From REEB76 sp049698775 (GTDB lineage Bacteria > Pseudomonadota > Gammaproteobacteria > Natronospirales > REEB76), in the NCBI GenBank assembly GCA_049698775.1, contig JBAVYM010000036.1, positions 1 to 17,989 on the forward strand: a DNA stretch of 17,989 nucleotides, given 5' to 3'. Under the pieces are notes generated by a model that had not been told where the DNA came from, ran no database searches, and was given only the letters and a program-made list of their open reading frames with translations. A program made the position numbers and the translations under genes. Within the stretch, counting starts at the first letter, position 1. Each line of letters begins with the position of its first letter. Below are positions 1-6,842 of this stretch, one piece after another.

Positions 1-1027
1 AGTGTTCCAGCCCCGTATCCGTGGTGACAAAATCCCGGAGCAGATCCTGAAGATTTTCTTTCTCTTCCAGCACCGACAGGCGGGGATGAGAAGACAGTAT
101 CTGGTCCAGCAACGTTGTGCCGGAGCGGGGAAATCCTACCAGGAATACCGGAGCCGCCTCTGCCGCCCGGACCACTTCCGGAGTTTCCGCCATAAGCACT
201 GGTAGATGGTGTGCGATGCGTTGCGCGCTCTCCAGGGTGTACACGCCCGGCCCTGTGGCAGGATTCCCCGCATCCAGTAACACCTGTTTCGAATCCGCGA
301 ATGCCGCGAAGGCGTGCCCGTAATCCTCCACCTGTTCGTATGCCGCGCCCAATCGGGATAAACCCAGCGAACGGTTGCGCGGTGTAAGCGGCTGCTGCAA
401 CAAGGCTTTCAGACGTTGGATGGTTTGTCGGGGCTGCCCGTCGCGAAAATCCAGTTGTGCCTGGGTGAGATTGGCAACCGCGTCGGACGGATCGGCGCGC
501 AGTGCCTGGGCTACAAGCTGCGCCGCCTCTTCCAGACGATTGCCGGCCTCATACACGGCCGCGAGGCTACCAGCGGCGGTGGCCGAAGCGGAATTCAGTT
601 CCAGCGCCTTGCGGTAGGCACGCTCCGCCTCACCGTGTTCGCCAGTACTTTCATAAGCCCCGCCCAGATACAGGTAACTCTCCGCGAAACTGGGACGTAG
701 CTCGATGGCCCTCTGATAGGCATGGATCGCCCGCGGCCACTCGCCCTGCAACGAGTACACGAGTCCGATATCGTGAAATACCTGCGCCTCTTTCGGATTT
801 ACGCTCGCCGCCCGGCCGAGCGCGGCGATGGCCGCATCCCACTGGTCTTGACGCCATAAACACAGCCCCAGCAGATGCAATGCCTGGGGAAAATCCGCGA
901 ACAAGGTCAAAGCACGTCGGCACAGGCGTTCCGCCGCGGGAATGTCATCGCGGTTGTAACAGGCCGTCGCCTCGGTCATAAGACGGTTGATTTCCGCAAC
1001 CTGTGCGGCCGAAAGTGCCGGCTTCAT
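1..1027 (-). CDS. TPR-repeat sulfotransferase family protein, C-terminus cut off by window edge
   Basis: The reading frame starts at the ATG at 1027 and is still open at base 2, so only the first 342 residues are visible. Residues about 15-210 form several tetratricopeptide repeats; examples are the helical pairs around LHLLGLCLWRQDQWDAAI (51-67) and YLGGAYESTGEHGEAERAYR (120-139). At 294-305 is VFLVGFPRSGTT, the 5'-phosphosulfate-binding loop (P-loop-like GFPRSGTT) of PAPS-dependent sulfotransferases, and the sequence ends soon after it. Known members of this TPR plus Sulfotransfer_3 architecture are usually 500-700 residues, so much of the catalytic domain lies outside the window. The acceptor substrate cannot be told. 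Its ATG overlaps the TGA of the aldo-keto reductase (ATGA on the minus strand, 1024-1027), so the two are probably translated from one message. No signal peptide is seen, which suggests a cytoplasmic enzyme. Confidence 0.88.
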   Translation of the reverse strand, partial: MKPALSAAQVAEINRLMTEATACYNRDDIPAAERLCRRALTLFADFPQALHLLGLCLWRQDQWDAAIAALGRAASVNPKEAQVFHDIGLVYSLQGEWPRAIHAYQRAIELRPSFAESYLYLGGAYESTGEHGEAERAYRKALELNSASATAAGSLAAVYEAGNRLEEAAQLVAQALRADPSDAVANLTQAQLDFRDGQPRQTIQRLKALLQQPLTPRNRSLGLSRLGAAYEQVEDYGHAFAAFADSKQVLLDAGNPATGPGVYTLESAQRIAHHLPVLMAETPEVVRAAEAAPVFLVGFPRSGTTLLDQILSSHPRLSVLEEKENLQDLLRDFVTTDTGLEH

Positions 1028-1998
1028 CCGCTGGTGGCCGCTGCAATCCGCGTCATCACTTCAGGTGTGAGCTTGGGCAACTGCGCCAGCGCACCGAGGT
1101 TTTCCCTGAGTTGTTCCAAACGCGAAGCGCCGAGGATTACCGTGCTCACGTTGGTATTCGTGAGACACCAAGCGATGGCGAGTTGTGACGTGCTCATGCC
1201 CAGTTCCCGGGCAATAATCGCGAGTTTCTCCACGGCGGCGATCCGCTGCCGGCCTTCCGTATTCTGGTATTTCTCGCGGAGCCATTCATAACCCGGCAGA
1301 TTCAGACGCGAATCCTTGGGTATGCCATTGCTGTATTTGCCGGTAAGCACGCCGGAAGCCAAGGGCGACCAGATGGTGGTGCCCATGCCGTATTCTTGGT
1401 ACAGCGGTGCGTATTCCTGTTCGACACGTTCGTGGTGAAACAGGTTGTACTGCGGCTGCTCCATGCCTGGCGCTGTCAGATGCTGCTCGCGCGCCACCGT
1501 ATGCGCGGCGGTGATTTGCTCCGCCGGCCATTCCGAAGTGCCCCAGTACAGCACCTTGCCCTGCCGCACCAGGTCATGCATGGCGCACACGGTTTCCTCG
1601 ATGGGGGTTTCCGGATCGGGCCGGTGGCAAAAATACAAATCCAGATATTCGAGTTGCAAACGCCGCAGCGCCTGATGACAGGCTTCCATCACGTGCTTGC
1701 GCGACAAACCCTTCTGGGTGGGTTTGGGATTGTCGCGACAGCCAAAAAACACCTTGCTGGAGACGCAAAACGAATCGCGCGGGAAGCCAAGATTTTTCAG
1801 CGCCTGCCCCATGATGATTTCGGACTCGCCGTTGGCGTAGGTTTCGGCGTTGTCGAAGAAGTTCACGCCGGCGTCGTAGGCAGTGCCAATGCACTGCTCC
1901 GCCAGTTTCACGTCCACCTGGTTCTTGAACGTCACCCAGGAACCGAAGGACAGGGCGCTCAGTTTGAGGCCCGCTTTACCCAGCCGACGGTATTCCAT
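1024..1998 (-). CDS. Aldo-keto reductase, Kv-beta/YghZ-like (AKR6/AKR14 group)
   Basis: This 324-residue NADPH-dependent aldo-keto reductase has a TIM-barrel sequence. It opens with MEYRRLGKAGLKLSALSFGSW, much like the potassium-channel beta subunits and E. coli YghZ. The catalytic tetrad is visible: Asp49 and Tyr54 (in FFDNAETY), Lys82 (SSKVFFG) and His125 (YFCHRPDP). Mammalian Kv-beta has Asn at the last position, so this protein has the fully catalytic, bacterial-type site. The cofactor region includes TWSPLASGVLTGKY and LGASRLEQLREN. I chose the ATG at 1998 rather than the in-frame one at 2079, because 1998 gives the family's usual N-terminus, has a GGAG about 8 bases upstream, and lies downstream of the terminator at 2051-2076. 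Family members reduce aldehydes such as methylglyoxal; the substrate here is unknown. It overlaps the sulfotransferase gene by four bases. Confidence 0.93.
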   Translation of the reverse strand: MEYRRLGKAGLKLSALSFGSWVTFKNQVDVKLAEQCIGTAYDAGVNFFDNAETYANGESEIIMGQALKNLGFPRDSFCVSSKVFFGCRDNPKPTQKGLSRKHVMEACHQALRRLQLEYLDLYFCHRPDPETPIEETVCAMHDLVRQGKVLYWGTSEWPAEQITAAHTVAREQHLTAPGMEQPQYNLFHHERVEQEYAPLYQEYGMGTTIWSPLASGVLTGKYSNGIPKDSRLNLPGYEWLREKYQNTEGRQRIAAVEKLAIIARELGMSTSQLAIAWCLTNTNVSTVILGASRLEQLRENLGALAQLPKLTPEVMTRIAAATSG

Positions 1999-2050
1999 GC
2001 TGCTTCTCCGGAAGTGTGCGGCGTATGTTACCGCCTGGATGTCATCAAAT

Positions 2051-2076
2051 AAAAACGGGGCGGTCGTCCGCCCCGT
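2051..2076 (-). terminator. Rho-independent terminator of the TrmB/exported-protein unit
   Basis: A perfect 9-bp GC-rich stem (2055-2063 with 2068-2076, loop TCGT) is followed on the minus strand by TTTTTATTT. It sits about 25 bases past the stop of the exported-protein gene and before the aldo-keto reductase start. It should therefore end transcription coming from the TrmB promoter and give the reductase its own, unidentified promoter. Confidence 0.85.
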
Positions 2077-2102
2077 CAATCAAACAATAACCGCCGCCTG
2101 TT

Positions 2103-2744
2103 TTAATGCAGGGACGCGAGCTGGACGTGTTTGTCGCCAAGTGCGTGTGCCACATCGAACATCGCCTGGTTGAGAATCTTGTGCGTGGTCATATCGGCCT
2201 GGGTACTGACATTGGCATTGATGTCTGCCATCACCTGGTTATGCAGGTCATGGGAGAGCGCATGATCGAACAGGTAACCGGACCACCACGTGCCGTCCGG
2301 CGTGGTGCCGGCAGTGACCAAGGTGCGAGCTAGTGCCACGCCATGCAGATCCGCGGGTGCAGCCGGCAACTTGACGCCAGCCTCGGTGGCGCGCTTCAAA
2401 CCGTCCTTGACGGCGTAAGTCATGCCAGTGATGAAAGTGTTGACCTCGTCCTTGCCATATTGTTTTTGGAGCTTAGCGACTTCTGCATTGACAGTCTTTT
2501 CGCCCAGCATGGAGACCAAGGCCTTGGAGAAGCTGAAATTCTCGGCGCCGCCGCCAGCCTTGACCAGTGCCGCGGTCACGGGCAGCGCCGGTTCACCGCT
2601 GTAAATCGGCCCGCCGAACATGTTGGTGGCCGAACCCGCCGGGGACGGCGTATCTGACCAGCTAGTGTTCTGCGCCCAGGCCGCGCCAGTAAACAGTGCC
2701 ATCGCGGCGCCCAGCACCGCCAACTTGTAAAAATGCTTGTGCAT
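2103..2744 (-). CDS. Exported protein of unknown function
   Basis: I do not recognise this 213-residue protein. It begins MHKHFYKLAVLG and has a clear Sec signal peptide: a basic start, a hydrophobic stretch (L8-A22) and a likely cleavage after AWA at residue 24. The mature part looks mainly alpha-helical and contains no cysteine, no obvious metal motif and no membrane segment, so a soluble periplasmic location is likely. The ATG at 2744 is chosen over the in-frame one at 2777 because a full AGGAGG lies 7 bases before it and the signal peptide starts there. The gene follows the TrmB regulator by 47 bases on the same strand with no terminator between, so the two are probably co-transcribed. 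The message ends at the strong hairpin at 2051-2076. I infer that it belongs to the process the regulator controls. Confidence 0.8.
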   Translation of the reverse strand: MHKHFYKLAVLGAAMALFTGAAWAQNTSWSDTPSPAGSATNMFGGPIYSGEPALPVTAALVKAGGGAENFSFSKALVSMLGEKTVNAEVAKLQKQYGKDEVNTFITGMTYAVKDGLKRATEAGVKLPAAPADLHGVALARTLVTAGTTPDGTWWSGYLFDHALSHDLHNQVMADINANVSTQADMTTHKILNQAMFDVAHALGDKHVQLASLH

Positions 2745-2791
2745 ATCAAAACCTCCTGATTTCAAACAAGAACCCACCGCTTTCGCGGATA

Positions 2792-3628
2792 TCAGACGGT
2801 TGCCCCGGCCATCTTTTTGAGATGCACGAGAAAACCGCCTTCCGGATGCAATGCATCTAGAATCTGACGGGCCGGCTGGGAAAGCAGCCCGTGAAAATCT
2901 TCGCCCAGATCGCCGGCCAGCGTGGCCAACGCCAAACTCTGGCGGATATAGGCCGTAGTCAATTCCACGATCAGCGGCTGCTCCGTGGCCACGGCCCTCA
3001 CGTCATGGGCCTGGATTTCCGCCGCCACCATGTGCCCCGCATCCGCCACCAACAACAGCCAGCGCTTGCTCTGACCGGCGGTCAGGCAATAGCGGTGAAT
3101 GTCGCCTTGGCAACCGCCACATTCCGTAGCGCAGGCTTGCATGCACAAGGTGGTGATATGGACGCCCCGTTCGCGCGCCTCACGCAGAGGCTGGGCAAGG
3201 GCCGCGGCTTCGGACGGCTGGATGGCCACCAGCAAGGTTTTATGCGTGGCATCAATAAGCCCACGCGCCTGCTCCAGCAGTTCGTGCATGTCCTGAAGGT
3301 TGAAAACCGGGGTACTTATCTCGCTCCCGGACAAGGCGTGCAGCGCCTCCCGAGCCGCGGTCAGAGTGCGCAGATGCTCCTTTTCCAGACGTTGTACCAA
3401 CCGATCCGGCGGAATGGCGGCGTAGCGTACCCCGGCGCGGGTTTTAAGCCGCCGCGCCGCGCCGCGTTGCACCAGCCGCTCCAACACCGCATACACATTG
3501 GCCCGGGGCATGCCGGAATCCTTGGCAACTTCGTAACCGTTGAGGGTGCCGGCACGCACCAAGCTCACATAGGCTCGAGCCTCGTACTCGCTGAACCCCA
3601 ATTTCTGCAGTAGCGCTGGAATATCCAT
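2792..3628 (-). CDS. TrmB-family transcriptional regulator with a cysteine cluster
   Basis: This 278-residue protein starts with a winged helix-turn-helix of the TrmB type (residues about 3-75: LLQKLGFSEYEARAYVSLVR, then GYEVAKDSGMPRANVYAVLE as the recognition region). A coiled-coil-like linker follows (about 76-100), and then a C-terminal sensor domain resembling the phospholipase-D-like half of TrmB proteins. TrmB regulators are best known from archaea as sugar-responsive repressors or activators; bacterial members are scattered and mostly uncharacterised. The sensor domain holds an unusual cluster, Cys162, Cys166, Cys170, Cys173 and Cys181 (C-x3-C-x3-C-x2-C-x7-C) with His178, which could bind metal or an Fe-S cluster or sense redox. 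The start at 3628 fits the promoter at 3659-3687 and gives a leader of roughly 23 bases, but no strong Shine-Dalgarno is present. It diverges from pepQ and sits upstream of the exported-protein gene, both candidate targets. Confidence 0.88.
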   Translation of the reverse strand: MDIPALLQKLGFSEYEARAYVSLVRAGTLNGYEVAKDSGMPRANVYAVLERLVQRGAARRLKTRAGVRYAAIPPDRLVQRLEKEHLRTLTAAREALHALSGSEISTPVFNLQDMHELLEQARGLIDATHKTLLVAIQPSEAAALAQPLREARERGVHITTLCMQACATECGGCQGDIHRYCLTAGQSKRWLLLVADAGHMVAAEIQAHDVRAVATEQPLIVELTTAYIRQSLALATLAGDLGEDFHGLLSQPARQILDALHPEGGFLVHLKKMAGATV

Positions 3629-3638
3629 GCGAGATCAC

Positions 3639-3662
3639 TAGTAGTTGTTACGGAAGCTACTA
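3639..3662. promoter_or_regulatory. Inverted repeat over the TrmB-gene start point (candidate operator)
   Basis: TAGTAG (3639-3644) and CTACTA (3657-3662) form a 6-bp inverted repeat with a 12-base spacer. It covers the -10 element and the expected transcription start of the TrmB gene, where a repressor would act. Autoregulation is an inference; a repeat this short can occur by chance. Confidence 0.35.
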
Positions 3663-3687
3663 TAAGCAAGATACCTGACAAAGTCAA
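3659..3687 (-). promoter_or_regulatory. Sigma-70 promoter of the TrmB gene
   Basis: On the minus strand TTGACT (3682-3687) and TATAGT (3659-3664) are separated by exactly 17 bases. These match the consensus -35 and -10 at five positions each. Transcription would begin near 3652, about 23 bases before the TrmB ATG. It is one of the two clearest promoters in the window. Confidence 0.75.
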
Positions 3688-3803
3688 TTCGCCCAGGAAT
3701 CTGCGGACTCGCACCTAAAGGCAAGGCCAACGGATGGTGTTAAAGTGAAGACACTTTGGGAACTTGCAAAGCAATGCCATCAACGCAACCTTCAGGAGCC
3801 CTG

Positions 3804-5126
3804 ATGAACGATGCCCTGGCCCGGCTCTATCCCGCCCATCTGGACACGGTCAAGAAGCGTTTCGGCATGGCGCTGGCGGCGGCCGGTTTCGACGCGGTGG
3901 CGGTGTTCGCGGGTGGCTTGCACACCCTGTTTCTGGATGACATGGATTACCCTTTTCGGGTAAACCCGCACTTCAAGAACTGGCTGCCGCTCGCTCATGC
4001 CCACGATTCATTCGTGGCCTATATTCCCGGCCAGAAACCGGTGCTGGTGTTCTACCAGCCGGAAGATTACTGGTATCTGCCGCCGCAAGCGCCTGCGGGG
4101 TTTTGGACGGAACACTTCGATATCCGCATCATCAAGCGTCCGGAAGATGCGCCCGGCGCCCTGCCGATCGCGCGCCGCTGTGTGTTCCTGGGTGAGTGGC
4201 AGGAGCGATTCAAAAACTGGGGCTTCGCCGATGTGAATCCCGAGGCTCTGCTCAATCCGCTGCACTACACCCGCGCCGCCAAGACCGAATACGAACTGGA
4301 ATGCCTACGCCAAGCGAATGCGCTCAGCGTCAAGGGTCATCACGCGGCCGAACAGGCGTTCCGCGCCGGCGCCAGTGAATTCGAAATCCACACCGCGTTC
4401 TGCGCCGCGTGCGGGCAAACCGACAATGAGCTGCCCTACAGCGCCATCATCGCGCTCAATGAACACGCCGCTACGCTGCACTATCAATACTGGAATCGCA
4501 ACCAGCCCGCGCGGCGTCATTCATTCCTGATTGACGCCGCCGCGCAGGTGAACGGCTACGCCGCCGATGTGACCCGCACCTACTCGGCCGAGCACGACGA
4601 ATTCCAGGCGCTGATTGACGCGCTGGACAAGGAACAGCAATTGCTGAGCAAGCAGGTGAGGCCGGAACAGGATTTCAAAGTACTGCACTTGGAAGCGCAT
4701 CACGCCATCGCGCGATTGCTACGCTCTTTTGATTTCGTGAGGCTGTCGCCGCAGGAGATCGTGGCCAAACAGATCAGCAGCACATTCCTCCCACACGGCC
4801 TCGGCCATCTTCTGGGACTCCAAGTGCATGACGTGGGTGGCTTCATGGCAAATCCGCGCGGCGACACCATCCCGAAACCCGACGGCCATCCCTATCTGCG
4901 CAACACGCGAGTATTGAAAGAAAACTTCGTGACCACCATCGAGCCCGGACTGTATTTCATCCCGGCGCTGCTTGCAAAACTCAAAGCCGGCGAACACAGT
5001 CGGCACGTGAACTGGGCCAAAGTGGACGAGTTCCGCAAATACGGCGGCATCCGCATCGAGGACAACGTGGTGGCAAAGGCCGCCGGCCCGGAAAATCTGA
5101 CCCGAGATGCCTTCAAGCTGCTCTGA
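3804..5126 (+). CDS. pepQ: Xaa-Pro dipeptidase (prolidase), family M24
   Basis: The 440-residue protein matches E. coli PepQ along its whole length (about 443 residues). Prolidase splits dipeptides ending in proline in the cytoplasm and uses two metal ions, typically Mn2+. All five metal ligands can be placed: Asp244 (FLIDAAA), Asp255 (GYAADVTRTY), His335 (HGLGHLLGLQVHDVGGF), Glu380 (TTIEPGLYF) and Glu419 (GGIRIEDNVV). The N-terminal domain carries the PepQ signature FLDDMDYPFRVNPHFKNW (43-60). I chose the ATG at 3804 over those at 3756 and 3774 because CAGGAG lies 5-6 bases before it and the protein then starts like PepQ (MNDALARLY). There is no signal peptide. It diverges from the TrmB gene and precedes the S10 array. 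Its product suits the Xaa-Pro dipeptides that the dipeptidyl peptidase at the right end would release. Confidence 0.97.
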   Translation: MNDALARLYPAHLDTVKKRFGMALAAAGFDAVAVFAGGLHTLFLDDMDYPFRVNPHFKNWLPLAHAHDSFVAYIPGQKPVLVFYQPEDYWYLPPQAPAGFWTEHFDIRIIKRPEDAPGALPIARRCVFLGEWQERFKNWGFADVNPEALLNPLHYTRAAKTEYELECLRQANALSVKGHHAAEQAFRAGASEFEIHTAFCAACGQTDNELPYSAIIALNEHAATLHYQYWNRNQPARRHSFLIDAAAQVNGYAADVTRTYSAEHDEFQALIDALDKEQQLLSKQVRPEQDFKVLHLEAHHAIARLLRSFDFVRLSPQEIVAKQISSTFLPHGLGHLLGLQVHDVGGFMANPRGDTIPKPDGHPYLRNTRVLKENFVTTIEPGLYFIPALLAKLKAGEHSRHVNWAKVDEFRKYGGIRIEDNVVAKAAGPENLTRDAFKLL

Positions 5127-5136
5127 CATTCCCGCT

Positions 5137-5153
5137 CCCTAAGCCTTTTAGGG
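5137..5153 (+). other. Weak hairpin after pepQ
   Basis: CCCTAA (5137-5142) pairs with TTAGGG (5148-5153) around a 5-base loop, 11 bases past the pepQ stop. No T-run follows, so I do not call it a terminator. pepQ may read through into the first S10 gene 110 bases downstream. The rest of that gap shows no convincing promoter. Confidence 0.3.
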
Positions 5154-5236
5154 TAGGATGTTTGCGCTCAATTGGAACCCTGTATGTGATCTCCGGTCAT
5201 AGGGACGTGGCCTCCCCTGCCCACTGGAGAATAAAC

Positions 5237-6781
5237 ATGAATAAGACCCTATTTTCCCTGCCGCTGCTGCTGGCTCTGCTGCTGGCCGCTCCGACCTTCG
5301 CGGCAGATCAGGCTCCAACCGCCAAATCCGCGTCTGCCGCCACGGCCGCGCCGACCCCCAAAGAAGAAAAAGCTGTTAGCCAAGGCAGCGTCGCCATCAA
5401 TGGCCAGACCATCAAATACACCGCCACCGCCGGCACGCTGCTGCTGCGGGACGACAAGGGTGATCCCACCGCCAGCATGTTCTATGTCGCTTACACCAAG
5501 GACGGCGTGAGCGATTACAAGCACCGGCCGGTGACCTTTCTGTACAACGGCGGTCCCGGCTCTTCCTCCATCTGGCTGCACATGGGCGCGTTCGGCCCGG
5601 TGCGCGTGGTCGTCAGCGATGCCGCAGCCACTCCACCGCCGCCTTACGACATTGTGCCCAACCAGTACTCGTTGCTGGACAAGTCCGACTTGGTGTTCAT
5701 TGACGCGGTCGGCACCGGCTACAGCCGCGTGGTGGGCAAGGGCCAGACCAAGGATTTCTGGGGCGTGGACGAAGACGTGAAATCCTTCGGCCAATTCATC
5801 GAGCGCTATATCACTGTGAACGACCGCTGGAATTCGCCGAAATACCTGCTGGGCGAATCCTATGGCACCACCCGTTCGGCGAACCTGGCAGACTGGCTGC
5901 AACAAAACGGCGTGGCGCTGAACGGCGTGACGCTGCAATCCACCATCCTCAATTACGGTGATACCTTCCCCGGCACGGATCTGGGATATATCTCTTACCT
6001 GCCGTCCTACGCTGCCATCGCCTGGTATCACGACAAACTCACCAACAAGCCGGCCGACTTGCGGGCGTTCCTGCAAGAGGTGCGCGCCTTCGTACGCGGC
6101 GAATACGCCGATGCCCTGTACCAGGGTTCGAGTCTGCCGCAGGCTGAATACAACGACGTGCTGGCAAAGTTGCAGCAGTACACGGGTTTGAGCGAGCAGT
6201 ATCTGAAAAACGCCAACCTGCGTGTGGATCCCACACGCTTCCGCGCTGAACTCTTGCGCGGCGATGACCGTACGCTCGGTCGTTACGATGCGCGTTATGA
6301 AGGCATCAATATGGACAATGCCGAGGAGTTCCCCGATTACGACCCTTCCGACACCTCCATCGGCCCGGCCTACACCGCGGCCTGGAACTGGTACGTGACC
6401 AACAAGCTCAAGTATCAGACCAGCGAAACCTACCGCACCACTTATTACAAGATCATTCGCGAATGGGACTGGAAGCATCCGCTGCCGGGACGTCCGTCAT
6501 TCTTCATGCCGCCCGAGCCGGACGTGGCCGCAAATCTGGGCGAAGCGATGCGCGAGAATCCGCACCTCAAGGTGTTCTCGGCCAATGGGTATTTTGATCT
6601 GGCCACACCGTTCTTCAAGACCGAGTTTGACCTGAATCAACTGGATCTGCCGCCGGATATCTACAAAAACATCAGTTTTTACTACTATCCGTCCGGCCAC
6701 ATGCTGTATCTGCACGTGCCAACACTCAAAGCCTACAAGGATGACTTGGCGAAATTTTACGACGCAACCGACAACCAATAA
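5237..6781 (+). CDS. Secreted serine carboxypeptidase, family S10 (paralogue 1)
   Basis: This 514-residue alpha/beta-hydrolase of peptidase family S10 would remove C-terminal residues from peptides; known members work best at acid pH. A Sec signal peptide (MNKTLFSLPL then an L/A-rich core) is probably cut after residue 22 or 23. The catalytic triad is Ser208 (GESYG), Asp454 (NGYFDLATPF) and His488 (PSGHMLYLH). The oxyanion and substrate-binding loop is NGGPGSSS (104-111). Glu207 matches carboxypeptidase Y Glu145, but the position of its Glu65 is Ala118. The mature protein has no cysteine, unlike disulfide-rich eukaryotic relatives. The ATG at 5237 is preceded by GGAGA at 5226-5230; the open frame extends upstream to 5162 but without a signal-like start. 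It is first of three in a row, and a terminator follows directly. Confidence 0.93.
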   Translation: MNKTLFSLPLLLALLLAAPTFAADQAPTAKSASAATAAPTPKEEKAVSQGSVAINGQTIKYTATAGTLLLRDDKGDPTASMFYVAYTKDGVSDYKHRPVTFLYNGGPGSSSIWLHMGAFGPVRVVVSDAAATPPPPYDIVPNQYSLLDKSDLVFIDAVGTGYSRVVGKGQTKDFWGVDEDVKSFGQFIERYITVNDRWNSPKYLLGESYGTTRSANLADWLQQNGVALNGVTLQSTILNYGDTFPGTDLGYISYLPSYAAIAWYHDKLTNKPADLRAFLQEVRAFVRGEYADALYQGSSLPQAEYNDVLAKLQQYTGLSEQYLKNANLRVDPTRFRAELLRGDDRTLGRYDARYEGINMDNAEEFPDYDPSDTSIGPAYTAAWNWYVTNKLKYQTSETYRTTYYKIIREWDWKHPLPGRPSFFMPPEPDVAANLGEAMRENPHLKVFSANGYFDLATPFFKTEFDLNQLDLPPDIYKNISFYYYPSGHMLYLHVPTLKAYKDDLAKFYDATDNQ

Positions 6782-6797
6782 GTTATTCACCCACTAG

Positions 6798-6823
6798 AAC
6801 ACCCGCGTAATGCGGGTGTTTTT
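6798..6823 (+). terminator. Intrinsic terminator between S10 paralogues 1 and 2
   Basis: A perfect 9-bp stem (6798-6806 with 6812-6820, loop GTAAT) runs into TTTTT (6819-6823). It lies 16 bases after the stop of paralogue 1 and only 20 bases before the ATG of paralogue 2. There is hardly room for a promoter between the terminator and paralogue 2, so partial read-through is likely, which would make this a brake on expression of the downstream genes. Confidence 0.85.
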
Positions 6824-6842
6824 AATCTCACGGGAACACACC

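Noticed and set aside
1396..2052. Plus-strand open frame of 218 codons opposite the aldo-keto reductase
   Set aside because: It is antisense to a gene with a complete catalytic tetrad, so I treat it as a shadow.
2891..3613. Plus-strand open frame of 240 codons opposite the TrmB gene
   Set aside because: The minus-strand frame has a clear winged helix and its own promoter; the plus frame shows no family likeness.
5249..6478. Long open frame on the minus strand (409 codons) opposite S10 paralogue 1
   Set aside because: It is the complement of a gene with an intact triad and signal peptide. Similar antisense frames occur opposite copies 2, 3 and 4, as expected from high GC and shared codon use. 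The translation shows no known domain.
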